Below, piece by piece: positions 16,985-26,523 of a stretch of 64,000 bases of DNA; within the stretch, counting starts at the first letter, position 1, and each line of letters opens with the position of its first letter. Source of the stretch: Crocinitomicaceae bacterium. Lineage in GTDB: Bacteria > Bacteroidota > Bacteroidia > Flavobacteriales_D > Crocinitomicaceae. The notes beneath the pieces were generated by a model. It was given only the letters and a program-made list of their open reading frames with translations, ran no database searches and had not been told where the DNA came from. Both the position numbers and the translations under genes were made by a program. The stretch is taken from contig JAGOBK010000001.1 in NCBI GenBank assembly GCA_017983465.1, forward strand, positions 124,001 through 188,000. Direction: 5' to 3'.

Positions 16985-19951
16985 ATGAAAACGAAGTCTC
17001 ATTTTAGTTTGAAGTATGGCATTCATTCTCCGGAAGCCATTGTCCAGTGGGCAGCGGATAGCGGCTATCCCTATGTTTTCTTGGCGGACATCAATTCGAC
17101 AGGTGCCGTGCTTGCTTTTGTGCGGGAAGCGCAACGGAAAGGAATCCTTCCAGTGGTAGGCGTGGAGCTGCGCAATGAACGCGAGAAAATCGCCACGGTG
17201 ATTGCGCGAAACAATCATGGATTGAATGAATTGAATGTGTTTTTAAGTCAGTTTATTCACCGAAAAATCCCTTTTCCAACGGTCTTGCCGCACTTTTCAA
17301 GTTGCTATGTGTGTTATCCGATTGAGCAGTATCCAACGAAACTAAAAGAACACGAATACATTGAAATACAGATATCTGAATTAGTTTACTTAAACATAAA
17401 ATACAAGAAGGTTCCGAGGGGAAAGTTGCTCGCGCTGCAATCGATGGTCTTTCAATCGAAGGCGGATTTTAACGCACACCGTTTGCTTCGAGCCATTGAC
17501 CACAATTGCTTGCTGTCGAAGTTAGCGAAAGAAGATCAGGCGGATGAAAACGAACGTTTTATGTCCTACCAAGAATGGAAAGAAGCTCCGCTTGCTGCCG
17601 GCGCTTCCGAATACCCAGAAATCATCGAGCGTACCGAATCCTTGTTTGGACGTTGTCGCGTGAATTTTGAGTTCGGTGATGATGCGAAGCCTCAAAATCC
17701 AACGACGTATACCGGAACGACTGACGGAGATCGCAACTTGCTCAAAGAGCTCTGTGCAGAAGGACTCGATTACCGCTACAAAGTCGTTACGGATGAAATC
17801 ATTGAGCGCATCGAGATGGAGATTGAAGTCATCGCGGAGAAGCATTACTTGTCTTATTTTCTCATCACTTGGGACTTTACTTCGTATGCGCGCTCAAAGG
17901 GTTATTTCTATGTTGGACGTGGAAGCGGGGCGAATAGCATCGTGGCGTATTTGCTGCGCATTACGGACGTTGATCCACTCGAATTAGACCTGTATTTCGA
18001 GCGTTTCATCAACTTGTACCGCAAGAATCCACCGGATTTTGACATTGATTTCTCGTGGAAGGACCGCGATGACATTGTGCGCTATTTGTTTGAGCGTTAT
18101 CCACATACGGCATGGCTGTGTACCTACAATACCTTTCAGTACCGCGCGACCATTCGGGAATTGGGAAAGGTCTTTGGATTGCCGAAATCGGAAATCGATT
18201 TGTTGAGTAGTGGAAAGTTTCAATTTGACAAGTTGGACCAATTCTCGCGCTTGGTTTTGCGTTACAGCAAGTACATCCAAGGATTGCCTTCGCATTTGAG
18301 TGTGCATTCGGGAGGAATTGTGATCAGCGAGCGTCCAATGACTTGGTATTCCGCGACTTTTTTACCGCCAAAAGGGTATCCAACGACACAGTTTTCGATG
18401 ATGGAAGCGGAAGATGTTGGCTTGTATAAGTTCGATATTTTGAGTCAGCGTGGACTCGGAAAAATTCACGATTGCCTGGAGGTGATTGCGTACAATCGTC
18501 CTGAAGAACCACCGCACGACATTCACGATGTGGCGCATTTCAAGCAGGATGAAAAAGTCCGTCAATTGTTGTTAGCCGGAAAAGCGCTTGGTTGTTTTTA
18601 CGTAGAATCACCAGCCATGCGGATGTTGATGTCCAAATTAAAAGTCGAAACGTACCTTGAATTGGTCGCTGCGAGCTCGATTATACGTCCAGGAGTTGCG
18701 CAGTCGGGAATGATGCGGGAGTACATTTTACGTCACCGAAATCCAGAACGTCGGAAGGAGGCGCATCCGATTTTGTTAGAGATTATGCCAGAAACGTATG
18801 GGGTGATGGTGTATCAGGAAGATGTCATCAAAGTCGCGCATCACTTTGCTGGACTCAGTTTAGCGGAGGCGGATGTCCTGCGGAGGGGAATGTCCGGTAA
18901 ATTTCGTTCGCGGGAGGAATTTCTGCGTGTTCAGGAACAGTTTGTTGGCAATTGCACAAAAAAAGGATATGATCAGAAATTGACAATGGATGTCTGGCGT
19001 CAGATTGAGAGTTTTGCGGGCTATGCCTTTTCGAAGGGACATTCGGCATCGTACGCGGTGGAAAGTTACCAGAGTTTGTACTTGAAGGCGCATTATCCAT
19101 TGGAATACATGACGGCAACCATAAATAATTTCGGTGGTTATTACCGAACAGAAATCTATGTGCACGAAGCGCGTCGTTTTGGAGCGGAGATTGAAGCTCC
19201 GTCAGTAAATCATGGTTCGTATGAGTGTGTGCTATCTGGGAATACATTAATTCTTGGATTCAATTTGGTTGCAGGAATTGAAGCGTCATTGGTCTTGAAG
19301 ATTTTTGAGGAACGCGATCGTGCGGGGGAATTCCGTGACTTTGAAGATTTTGTCCGTCGTGTACATGTTCCATTGGAGCAAACATCGTTGTTGATTCGCA
19401 TTGGAGCGCTGCGTGATTTTCCTGAAAAGCGCAAGGAATTGTTGTGGAAAGCACATTTTCACCACCATAAAAATCCACAACGGGACCGAAGCATCGAATT
19501 GTTTGAGGTTCGTTCGCGTCATTTTGAGCTGCCAGACTTGGAAGAGCAGGAGGAAGAGGCGTCCTTTGAGCAAATGGAATTAATGGGTTTTCCCCTGTGT
19601 AATCCTTTTCGCTTGCTTCAATCAGCGCTCCCGGAGAAACATGTGAAGGCAGTTGAAATGGAATCCTTACTGGGAATAACTGTCGAATTATTTGGGTATT
19701 TGGTGGCCATCAAACAATCCAAGACAGCCAAAGGTCAATTGATGAATTTCGGAACCTTTATCGATGTGAACGGAGATACGATTGACACCGTTCATTTTCC
19801 AGAGAGTGTGCGGCGTTTTCCTTTTCACGGAAAAGGAATTTATCACTTGCGCGGAATTGTCACGGAGGAGTTCTCTTACTACTGTTTACAAGTAGGGTGG
19901 ATGCAAAAATTACCATTTCAGCAAGACGTGCGGTATATGGAATTGTCGTAG
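16985..19951 (+). CDS. dnaE: DNA polymerase III alpha subunit, short error-prone type
   Basis: 988 aa, shorter than replicative DnaE (~1150-1450). An N-terminal PHP-like domain (1-~200) lacks the usual HxH metal start, reading KSHFSLKYG. The polymerase core has VGRGSGANSIVAYLLRI, the catalytic PPDFDIDFSW, SVHSGGIVIS and FAGYAFSKGHSASYAV; a helix-hairpin-helix and OB-like tail follow. The dinB-dnaE pairing resembles inducible mutasomes (ImuB/DnaE2), where the second DnaE extends lesion-bypass primers. The replicative dnaE is expected elsewhere in the genome, so this is probably the accessory copy. Confidence 0.9.
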   Translation: MKTKSHFSLKYGIHSPEAIVQWAADSGYPYVFLADINSTGAVLAFVREAQRKGILPVVGVELRNEREKIATVIARNNHGLNELNVFLSQFIHRKIPFPTVLPHFSSCYVCYPIEQYPTKLKEHEYIEIQISELVYLNIKYKKVPRGKLLALQSMVFQSKADFNAHRLLRAIDHNCLLSKLAKEDQADENERFMSYQEWKEAPLAAGASEYPEIIERTESLFGRCRVNFEFGDDAKPQNPTTYTGTTDGDRNLLKELCAEGLDYRYKVVTDEIIERIEMEIEVIAEKHYLSYFLITWDFTSYARSKGYFYVGRGSGANSIVAYLLRITDVDPLELDLYFERFINLYRKNPPDFDIDFSWKDRDDIVRYLFERYPHTAWLCTYNTFQYRATIRELGKVFGLPKSEIDLLSSGKFQFDKLDQFSRLVLRYSKYIQGLPSHLSVHSGGIVISERPMTWYSATFLPPKGYPTTQFSMMEAEDVGLYKFDILSQRGLGKIHDCLEVIAYNRPEEPPHDIHDVAHFKQDEKVRQLLLAGKALGCFYVESPAMRMLMSKLKVETYLELVAASSIIRPGVAQSGMMREYILRHRNPERRKEAHPILLEIMPETYGVMVYQEDVIKVAHHFAGLSLAEADVLRRGMSGKFRSREEFLRVQEQFVGNCTKKGYDQKLTMDVWRQIESFAGYAFSKGHSASYAVESYQSLYLKAHYPLEYMTATINNFGGYYRTEIYVHEARRFGAEIEAPSVNHGSYECVLSGNTLILGFNLVAGIEASLVLKIFEERDRAGEFRDFEDFVRRVHVPLEQTSLLIRIGALRDFPEKRKELLWKAHFHHHKNPQRDRSIELFEVRSRHFELPDLEEQEEEASFEQMELMGFPLCNPFRLLQSALPEKHVKAVEMESLLGITVELFGYLVAIKQSKTAKGQLMNFGTFIDVNGDTIDTVHFPESVRRFPFHGKGIYHLRGIVTEEFSYYCLQVGWMQKLPFQQDVRYMELS

Positions 19952-19959
19952 ATAAATCT

Positions 19960-19967
19960 TAACTTCG
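19960..19967 (+). promoter_or_regulatory. Possible -7 element (TAACTTCG) for the VOC gene
   Basis: One-base variant of TAnnTTTG, 15 bases before the ATG at 19983. It suggests the VOC gene is separately transcribed from the dnaE operon. Confidence 0.35.
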
Positions 19968-19982
19968 TAAAAATAAAATACC

Positions 19983-20417
19983 ATGAAAGGCAACATTTAC
20001 CCATGTTTTTGGTTTGACGGAAAGGCCAAAGAAGCAGCAGAATTGTATTGTTCATTGTTTCCCAATTCAAAGATTACGTCCGATTCTGGATTAACCGTAT
20101 TTTTTGAATTAAATGGACAAACATTCATGGGCTTGAATGGTGGACCGATGTTTAAACCAACGGAAGCTGTTTCCTACACGATTAACTGTGAAAGTCAAGA
20201 AGAAATCGACCATTACTGGAACGGATTAACAGCGAACGGGGGAGAAGAAGGACATTGCGGCTGGTGCAAAGATCCGTACGGATTTTCCTGGCAAGTTATT
20301 CCATCAGATTTAGGAAAATGGATGTCACATCCCACGAATGGACAAAAAATCACAGAAGCATTCTTGAAAATGTCAAAGTTTGACTGTCAAATGCTCGAAG
20401 ATATTTACAACTCCTAA
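19983..20417 (+). CDS. VOC family protein, PhnB-like
   Basis: 144 aa. Starts MKGNIYPCFWFDGKAKEAAE; contains YCSLFPNSKI, FMGLNGGPMFKPTEAVS and WCKDPYGFSWQVIP, the usual pattern of PhnB-like vicinal-oxygen-chelate proteins (Pfam family once named 3-demethylubiquinone-9 methyltransferase). Such proteins form dimers with a metal site, but most have no known reaction; no substrate is inferred. Its stop codon overlaps the next start (TAATG). Confidence 0.9.
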   Translation: MKGNIYPCFWFDGKAKEAAELYCSLFPNSKITSDSGLTVFFELNGQTFMGLNGGPMFKPTEAVSYTINCESQEEIDHYWNGLTANGGEEGHCGWCKDPYGFSWQVIPSDLGKWMSHPTNGQKITEAFLKMSKFDCQMLEDIYNS

Positions 20418-20581
20418 TGTTGCGCATTCTTCTACCGATTGTCATCGGCTTCATCGTTTGGATCATCGTACTTTGGCAAGTATTGTTGAAGAAAAAGAAA
20501 ATCGACATGAAATCCCTATTACTGGTTAGCGCACTTTTTGCGGCGATTTGGATCGTGATTTATTGGATTTTATTTCGTTGA
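20417..20581 (+). CDS. 54-aa two-helix membrane protein
   Basis: Starts at the ATG overlapping the VOC stop by one base (TAATG). Two hydrophobic helices, residues 4-22 (ILLPIVIGFIVWIIVLW) and 34-52, are separated by a KKKKID loop. Length, topology and coupled start support a real small gene. No family is recognised; function unknown. Confidence 0.6.
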   Translation: MLRILLPIVIGFIVWIIVLWQVLLKKKKIDMKSLLLVSALFAAIWIVIYWILFR

Positions 20582-20771
20582 TTTTCAATAAATAAGCATA
20601 TTTTTCTTTTCATTTTCAATTTTACATGCGTTCATAAGGGAGTGACTTCACTTGGGCAAGAAATTTCATTTTTTCACGTTAATTTATCGTGTAAGCTGTT
20701 TTTATAAACACATCACTAAAATAATGTTCCCGATACGGGAGCAAATGAAAAAAAACCGTAAATTTGTTCAA

Positions 20772-21074
20772 ATGAAAAATATTGTTTCTGTAAAAACATT
20801 GAAGGAACATTGGGAAAAAGCAGGTCGAGAAGATTCCGAAGCGCAATTAAAAGTTTGGTATCAGGAGGTTAAGAAGTCTAATTGGAAAAGCCCGACTGAA
20901 GTCAAGCAAATTTACAGAAGCGCAAGCATCATTGGGGACAATCGAATTGCGTTTAACATTTGCGGAAATAAGTACCGATTGATCGTGAAAATCAATTACG
21001 AATCTCAATGGGTATTCATTCGTTTTGTTGGAACCCATGAGGAATACGATAAAATAGATGCGGCAACGATTTGA
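20772..21074 (+). CDS. higB: HigB family mRNA interferase toxin
   Basis: 100 aa from the ATG at 20772; the longer upstream reading has no family similarity. Matches the HigB toxin family (RelE superfamily): MKNIVSVKTLKEHWEKAG, IGDNRIAFNICGNKYRLIVKI and VFIRFVGTHEEYDKID. HigB toxins cleave ribosome-bound mRNA. The antitoxin follows 21 bases downstream, the toxin-first order typical of hig modules. Confidence 0.9.
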   Translation: MKNIVSVKTLKEHWEKAGREDSEAQLKVWYQEVKKSNWKSPTEVKQIYRSASIIGDNRIAFNICGNKYRLIVKINYESQWVFIRFVGTHEEYDKIDAATI

Positions 21075-21095
21075 TCACACGAAAAAAAGACAGAG

Positions 21096-21446
21096 ATGAA
21101 AATAAAATTGATAAAAACCGAAGCAGATTACAGCGCTACCTTGGCAAGAATAGATGAACTCTTTGATGCTACGCCAGGAAGCAAAAATTTTGATGAAGTG
21201 GAACTTTTGATAAAACTCGTTGAGTTCTATGAGGAACAACATTACAAAATCGAGGCGCCGGATCCCATTGAAGCCATCAAGTTTAGAATGGAACAAATGG
21301 GGATGAAACGTGTCGATTTAGAACAGTATTTGGGAACGCGAGCAAGAGTTTCTGAAATACTGAACAAGCAACGAAATTTGAGTTTAGCGATGATCAAAAA
21401 GCTTCACAAGGAGTTCGGGATTCCAGCGGAATCTCTTTTGGCTTAA
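21096..21446 (+). CDS. higA: HigA-like antitoxin with helix-turn-helix domain
   Basis: 116 aa. The first ~60 residues are an acidic helical region (FDEVELLIKLVEFYEEQHY); residues 65-115 form an HTH with MGMKRVDLEQYLGTRARVSE and LSLAMIKKLHKEFGIP. In this family the antitoxin neutralises HigB and represses the operon. Pairing with the preceding toxin is clear from spacing and order. Confidence 0.9.
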   Translation: MKIKLIKTEADYSATLARIDELFDATPGSKNFDEVELLIKLVEFYEEQHYKIEAPDPIEAIKFRMEQMGMKRVDLEQYLGTRARVSEILNKQRNLSLAMIKKLHKEFGIPAESLLA

Positions 21447-21473
21447 GGCTTCAATGATAAATTAATTTGAATC

Positions 21474-22247
21474 ATGATGAACAAAAAAACAAGGTTGATT
21501 CTAATCGAATTTTTAGCTTATTCGTTTTTATTTGCCTTAACTTTTATACTATTTCCTGTCTGTAATTTTTATTATTTAGGTCAACATGAGGAAATGATTA
21601 CCAAGCCACAATATTTCATCGATTTCAAACCGGCGTACACCTTTCCTTTATACCTTACCTTGGTTCTTATTTCTTTTTTCAGTTTGAAAAAAAGAATCAT
21701 TCGACGGATGAACTTTCTTGTCCTTTTATTAATGCTACTCACCTATGTCTTCATTTCAATGGGTTTTGTTTGGTGGGGAGCAAGTCCGTTTCATCCAGAT
21801 TTTCAAACGGGATATTGGTTAAGTCAATTGGTTCTTCTAGTGGTAATCATTCGTTCCTACACGCTCATCAATCAACTGCCCGATTTGCAATTAAATCCGA
21901 TGATAATCCGTGTTTTTTCTTTTTTATCCTGGTTCATTCCATTCGTATTGTTCGCTTACTTATTTCTAACCTATTACCTTGCGAAGAATAAGCCCATAAT
22001 GCGATCGGAAAGTGCATATGCCACACGGAACAGGTGGGTAAAGTATGAATCTTGGGATTATATCGAAGCACACCAAGCATTCGTTACCAAATACTACAGC
22101 ACTGACACCATGCGAAAAGAAAAATACCGACTTGATAGTGCATCCTTTATGTTTTTTGATGAAGAAACAAACATTACCAATAAATTCACAAAGCGTGCAA
22201 GGAATGGAAAGCTAAACATCGAGGGGATATTAGAAGAATATGATTGA
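21474..22247 (+). CDS. Integral membrane protein of unknown function
   Basis: 257 aa (or 256 from the second ATG at 21477). About five hydrophobic helices lie in residues 8-170 (LILIEFLAYSFLFALTFIL, YLTLVLISFFSL, LVLLLMLLTYVFISMG, LVLLVVIIRSY, FIPFVLFAYLFL), followed by a ~85-residue soluble, charged tail ending LEEYD. No family recognised. It follows the toxin-antitoxin pair in the same direction, 27 bases apart, which may be coincidental. Confidence 0.65.
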   Translation: MMNKKTRLILIEFLAYSFLFALTFILFPVCNFYYLGQHEEMITKPQYFIDFKPAYTFPLYLTLVLISFFSLKKRIIRRMNFLVLLLMLLTYVFISMGFVWWGASPFHPDFQTGYWLSQLVLLVVIIRSYTLINQLPDLQLNPMIIRVFSFLSWFIPFVLFAYLFLTYYLAKNKPIMRSESAYATRNRWVKYESWDYIEAHQAFVTKYYSTDTMRKEKYRLDSASFMFFDEETNITNKFTKRARNGKLNIEGILEEYD

Positions 22248-22287
22248 TTTGATAGTTGTTTCAAAAATGAACGTCAAATAGAATCGT

Positions 22288-22313
22288 TTAATTAATTTCG
22301 CTCAAATGAAGCA
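22288..22313 (+). promoter_or_regulatory. Promoter-start segment, first of two copies
   Basis: Contains TAATTTCG (a TAnnTTTG variant, 22293-22300) only five bases from the ATG at 22306. A near-identical segment recurs at 22524-22546, just after this gene. Confidence 0.35.
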
Positions 22314-22506
22314 AAGAAGTTTTTTCGATGAAAAAAATGTGAAACCAAGTTTCATCATTTTGGTGAGTGTACACATGACAGGATACTTTACCTTGAGTTA
22401 TTTTGATGTCGATTTTTTAATTAAACTTGCCTCAAGTATTTTGTTTATTGCACTAGGAATTATGCTGGCATATCTTTGGTATGTGTTGGTCGATAAGAAA
22501 AAGTGA
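22306..22506 (+). CDS. 66-aa two-helix membrane protein
   Basis: Two hydrophobic helices (FIILVSVHMTGYFTLSYF and LIKLASSILFIALGIMLAYLW) between charged ends, finishing VDKKK. No family recognised. The promoter-like element is so close to the ATG that the message may be nearly leaderless. Possibly related to the larger membrane gene upstream only by position. Confidence 0.5.
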   Translation: MKQRSFFDEKNVKPSFIILVSVHMTGYFTLSYFDVDFLIKLASSILFIALGIMLAYLWYVLVDKKK

Positions 22507-22523
22507 GATAACTAGAAACGTTG

Positions 22524-22546
22524 GATTAATTCCGCTCAAATGAAGC
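22524..22546 (+). repeat. Second copy of the promoter-start segment
   Basis: Repeats the sequence around the start of the 66-aa gene, ending CTCAAATGAAGCA. Its ATG opens only a 14-codon frame (MKHVNLYLLSYEYH), so it looks like the truncated start of a duplicated gene. Confidence 0.45.
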
Positions 22547-22579
22547 ATGTGAATCTTTACTTATTATCTTACGAATACC

Positions 22580-22656
22580 ATTAGCACATTAAAACACTAG
22601 CAAATTAGCACATTAAAACATTAGCACATTAGCACATTAAAACATTAGCACATTAA
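22580..22656. repeat. Short tandem repeat (ATTAGCACATTAAAAC units)
   Basis: Four related units of ATTAGCACATTAAAAC, separated by partial units such as TTAGCAC. It lies between the small membrane gene and the 3' end of the M28 peptidase gene. Similar AT-rich intergenic repeats occur in related genomes to my recollection; no function inferred. Confidence 0.75.
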
Positions 22657-22658
22657 GC

Positions 22659-24020
22659 TTACTTCAACTTTAAATCCAACAAATAAACAAAACTAGAAAT
22701 CGCTGCGGCACCCAATTCTAACTCGCGTTTGTTGACACTTTCAAAAACGTCACTTGGTGCATGATGGTAATCAAAATACCGTTGGGAATCCGGCACGAAT
22801 CCAAACAAGGGAATTCCGGGATATTGTTCTTTTAATGGACCAATGTCGACACCGCCGTATCCTTTTTCAAAAACGTGTAAGTCGTAGTTTTTGTAATTTG
22901 GAGCAAAGGTTTGAAGAAAGGCTACTTGCGCATCGGAACCATCGACTCCAAATCCACGTGGGACGAATCCACCGCGATCGGACTCCAATGCCGCAATGTG
23001 TTTTTCACCAGCTGATTTGACGATGGAAGCATAAGATTTTCCACCCATGTTTCCATTTTCTTCGTTCATGAAAAATACGACTCTCAAGGTGTGTTTCGGT
23101 TTGTAATTGAGTTCTTTCAGAATGCGTAATGCTTCTAAACAATGAATGACACCAGCACCATCATCGTGCGCGCCTTCTCCTGCATCCCATGAGTCTAAAT
23201 GTCCACCAAAAACAATGATTTCCTCCGGTTTCTCGCTTCCACGAATTTCGGCAATGACGTTGTACGAAGTCGCGTCTGGAAATACACGGCAGTCCATTTC
23301 AAAAATAAACCGAACAGTTCCTTTCGCAAGTGCGGCAGACAATGTGCTCGCATCCGCTGTTGCCAAAGCACCGGCTGGAATGCGTTCAACCGAATCCTCG
23401 TAATGCATGGACCCAGTATGTGGATGTACATCCTCTGGAAGTCCAAGGGAGCGAATAATCACCGCTTTTGCACCAAGTTTCCCTGCTTCCACAGCTCCAT
23501 TTCCACGAATCGCATAACAGGCTCCGTAGGCTTTGAATGTTTGAATTTGTGCCGCATCCATCGCTTGGTTTAAAAAGACTATCTTGCCTTTAATCTTGGA
23601 TGCTTTTGCTTTTTTCAGTTCGTCAATGGTTTTGAATTCAATGACTTCACCTTCCATTGTGCCATTTGTTCCAATGGATCCTCCTAAAGCAAGCAAGTGA
23701 ACTTTGGTTAGTTGTCCGTCGGAAGTTCGAAACCAAGCGCTTTCCTTTGTGCCTCTTTCCCAATGTGGTACTTTAATTTCCTGAAGGTACACACGATCGA
23801 ATCCAAACGTATTCATCTTTGCTTGACTCCATTCGACGGCCATTTGTGCTTCCGTTGATCCACTTAATCTTGGTCCAATATTTTTACATAACTGACGAAG
23901 GTTTTCGTATGATTCACCACGAAGTAATGCTTCATCATAAATAGATCGAATCATCAAGGAATCTTGTCCAAATAGGACAGTTGTCAACGAAAGAATGCAA
24001 ACGGAAAGTAGGTGTTTCAT
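22659..24020 (-). CDS. M28 family zinc metallopeptidase, exported
   Basis: 453 aa. Signal peptide at 1-18 ([18 protein letters not shown]). A protease-associated insert lies near residues 110-260. The M28 catalytic core has [20 protein letters not shown] (zinc His and Asp, catalytic Asp), FFMNEENG (catalytic Glu pair), ESDRGG and DYHHAPSD (zinc ligands). The overall layout resembles plasma glutamate carboxypeptidase-type aminopeptidases. It probably acts in the periplasm or outside the cell in peptide use. Confidence 0.93.
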   Translation of the reverse strand: MKHLLSVCILSLTTVLFGQDSLMIRSIYDEALLRGESYENLRQLCKNIGPRLSGSTEAQMAVEWSQAKMNTFGFDRVYLQEIKVPHWERGTKESAWFRTSDGQLTKVHLLALGGSIGTNGTMEGEVIEFKTIDELKKAKASKIKGKIVFLNQAMDAAQIQTFKAYGACYAIRGNGAVEAGKLGAKAVIIRSLGLPEDVHPHTGSMHYEDSVERIPAGALATADASTLSAALAKGTVRFIFEMDCRVFPDATSYNVIAEIRGSEKPEEIIVFGGHLDSWDAGEGAHDDGAGVIHCLEALRILKELNYKPKHTLRVVFFMNEENGNMGGKSYASIVKSAGEKHIAALESDRGGFVPRGFGVDGSDAQVAFLQTFAPNYKNYDLHVFEKGYGGVDIGPLKEQYPGIPLFGFVPDSQRYFDYHHAPSDVFESVNKRELELGAAAISSFVYLLDLKLK

Positions 24021-24117
24021 CAGTGAATTTTGCCATAAAAATAACCAAAATCCTTGGGAATCATTTGACCTTGTAAAATCTAGCGCTTTCCGTGACTCAG
24101 TCAGGCGAGATTCTTTG

Positions 24118-24125
24118 TATCTTTG
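24118..24125 (+). promoter_or_regulatory. -7 element for ychF (TATCTTTG)
   Basis: Full TAnnTTTG match, 19 bases before the ATG at 24145. It argues against any start upstream of that ATG. Confidence 0.55.
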
Positions 24126-24144
24126 TTTTCAAAAAATACGAAGA

Positions 24145-25242
24145 ATGGCTTTAAAATGTGGAATTGTCGGCTTGCCGAATGTTGGAAAATCAACTTTATT
24201 TAACTGTTTATCAAATGCAAAGGCGCAATCGGCGAATTTCCCTTTTTGTACCATTGAACCAAATGTGGGAACGACATCTGTTCCAGATCCACGTTTGCAG
24301 AAATTAGAAGCGTTGGTGAATCCAGAGCGTGTCCTACCAACAACGATGGAAATTGTTGACATTGCTGGATTGGTGAAAGGCGCATCGAAAGGTGAAGGAC
24401 TTGGAAATCAATTCTTGGCAAATATCCGCGAAACAGATGCGATTCTTCACGTACTTCGTTGTTTTGATGACGGAAACATTATTCACGTGGACGGAAGTGT
24501 GAATCCAATTCGCGATAAAGAAATCATTGACATCGAGTTGCAGTTAAAAGACTTAGATTCAGTAGAGAAAAAGATTCAAAGTTTGGCTCGTGTAATCAAA
24601 TCTGGAGATAAAGATGCGGTGAAAGAAAACGAGTTAGCGCATAAAATCAAAGAAGGATTAGAGCAAGGACGTTCAATTCGTGGCTTGGATTTTACACAAG
24701 AAGAATTTGACATTATTCATAAATTCAATTTAATTACTTCGAAACCGGTGATGTACGTGTGTAACGTTGATGAAGATTCAGTAAAAACTGCAAATGCACA
24801 CGTGGAAGCAGTAAGAGCAGCAGTTGCAAGCGAAAATGCAGAAGTGATGATCATCGGTGCGAAAATCGAAGCAGATATTACGGAATTAGAGACTTACGAC
24901 GAACGACAAATGTTCCTTGATGAACTTGGATTAGAAGAACCAGGAGTGAATCGTTTGATTCGTCAAGCATATCATTTATTGAATTTACAAACCTATTTTA
25001 CTGCTGGAGTAAAAGAAGTTCGTGCATGGACCATTCGTAAAGGAATGACCGCTCCACAGGCAGCAGGTGTGATTCATAGTGATTTCGAAAAAGGATTCAT
25101 CCGCGCAGAAGTGATGAAATACAACGATTTTATTACTTATGGATCTGAAAGCGCTGTCAAAGAAGCTGGAAAATTCAAAGTAGAAGGAAAAGAATACGTA
25201 GTAGAAGATGGAGATGTGATGCATTTCCGTTTCAACGTTTAA
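24145..25242 (+). CDS. ychF: Redox-regulated ATPase YchF (Obg family)
   Basis: 365 aa. N-terminal [19 protein letters not shown] carries the P-loop; [16 protein letters not shown] is the switch region and NVDE the altered G4 motif associated with ATP preference. A coiled insertion and a C-terminal TGS domain ([28 protein letters not shown]) follow. YchF/OLA1 binds ribosomes and influences translation and oxidative stress response. Only 12 bases separate it from fahA, so co-transcription is likely. Confidence 0.96.
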   Translation: MALKCGIVGLPNVGKSTLFNCLSNAKAQSANFPFCTIEPNVGTTSVPDPRLQKLEALVNPERVLPTTMEIVDIAGLVKGASKGEGLGNQFLANIRETDAILHVLRCFDDGNIIHVDGSVNPIRDKEIIDIELQLKDLDSVEKKIQSLARVIKSGDKDAVKENELAHKIKEGLEQGRSIRGLDFTQEEFDIIHKFNLITSKPVMYVCNVDEDSVKTANAHVEAVRAAVASENAEVMIIGAKIEADITELETYDERQMFLDELGLEEPGVNRLIRQAYHLLNLQTYFTAGVKEVRAWTIRKGMTAPQAAGVIHSDFEKGFIRAEVMKYNDFITYGSESAVKEAGKFKVEGKEYVVEDGDVMHFRFNV

Positions 25243-25254
25243 TCCAAGTAGAAA

Positions 25255-26523
25255 ATGATAGCAGCAAATAATCCAAGTTTACGTTCATGGATTTCAGTTC
25301 CGGAAGGATCTGATTTTCCGATTCAAAACCTTCCTTTTGGCGTATTTACAATAAGTGGATCCACAACTCGTGTGGGAACACGCATTGGTGATACCGTGAT
25401 TGATTTATCGATTCTTGCGGAATCTGGTCAACTACACGTTGACGGATTTACAGCGGAGGATTTCTCTCAGGAATTTTTGAATCCAATGATGAAAAAAGGA
25501 AAAGAGGCCACACGTCGTTTGCGTCAGGCTCTTTCTGATCTTTTTTCAACGGAAAATAACGCTGCTGCTAACAATGAATCGATTCAAAAGGCATTGTTTG
25601 CAGTAAATGAAGTAGACATGTGTATGCCAGTTCAAATTGGTGACTACACGGACTTTTACTCAAGCAAAGAACACGCAACAAACGTTGGTATAATGTTTCG
25701 TGATCCAGCTAACGCTTTGTTGCCAAACTGGTTATGGATTCCTGTTGGATACCACGGACGTTCGTCTTCTGTGATTATTTCCGGACAGGATATTCATCGT
25801 CCAAAAGGACAAATCAAACCGGATGACAACGAGCCACCGATTTTTGCCGCTTCTCGTCAAGTTGATTTCGAATTAGAAATGGGATTCATTACCTACGATG
25901 GAAAACCACTAGGTGATTCAATTTCCACAAATGAAGCAGAGGACTTTATTTTCGGAATGTGCTTGTTCAATGATTGGTCAGCACGTGATATCCAAAAATG
26001 GGAATATGTTCCACTTGGACCATTCCTAGCGAAAAACTTTGCTTCGTCCATTTCTTGTTGGATTGTTACATTGGATGCATTGCAACCGTTTGCCGTGGAA
26101 TCACCAGAACAAGATCCATCTGTCCTTTCTTACCTCGCGTTTGAAGGAAAAAAATCATACGATATTCAATTAGAAGTAGGATTGACACCTGAAAATGCAA
26201 CGGAAAAAATCATTTCTAACTCGAATTTCAAATACATGTACTGGAACATGTCTCAACAATTAGCTCATCATACGGTAAACGGATGTAATGTGCGTTGTGG
26301 AGATTTAATGGGTTCCGGAACAATTTCTGGATCTACGCCTGATTCCTTCGGTTCTATGTTGGAATTAGCCTGGAAAGGTACAAAACCACTCGCAATGAAT
26401 GATGGAACAGAAAGACGTTTCATTCAAGATGGAGACACTGTTACAATGAGAGGTTTCTGTCAAAATAACGAAGTCCGAATCGGATTTGGCGAAGTAAAAG
26501 CGAAAATTTTACCTGCGAAATAA
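25255..26523 (+). CDS. fahA: Fumarylacetoacetase
   Basis: 422 aa, close to the usual FAH length. N-terminal SH3-like domain, then DFYSSKEHATNVG, VGYHGRSSSV, FELEMGFITY and DWSARDIQKWEYVPLGPF, which contain the metal-binding and catalytic residues of the family. It hydrolyses fumarylacetoacetate to fumarate and acetoacetate, the last step of tyrosine degradation. No other genes of that pathway are adjacent. The stop abuts the next ATG. Confidence 0.95.
   Translation: MIAANNPSLRSWISVPEGSDFPIQNLPFGVFTISGSTTRVGTRIGDTVIDLSILAESGQLHVDGFTAEDFSQEFLNPMMKKGKEATRRLRQALSDLFSTENNAAANNESIQKALFAVNEVDMCMPVQIGDYTDFYSSKEHATNVGIMFRDPANALLPNWLWIPVGYHGRSSSVIISGQDIHRPKGQIKPDDNEPPIFAASRQVDFELEMGFITYDGKPLGDSISTNEAEDFIFGMCLFNDWSARDIQKWEYVPLGPFLAKNFASSISCWIVTLDALQPFAVESPEQDPSVLSYLAFEGKKSYDIQLEVGLTPENATEKIISNSNFKYMYWNMSQQLAHHTVNGCNVRCGDLMGSGTISGSTPDSFGSMLELAWKGTKPLAMNDGTERRFIQDGDTVTMRGFCQNNEVRIGFGEVKAKILPAK

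Noticed and set aside
22580..22656. CRISPR array
   Set aside because: Units are 16 bases without regular unique spacers and no cas genes are near; it is a simple tandem repeat.
23995..24144. Extended ychF start
   Set aside because: The extension crosses the -7 element at 24118-24125 and precedes the invariant [17 protein letters not shown].
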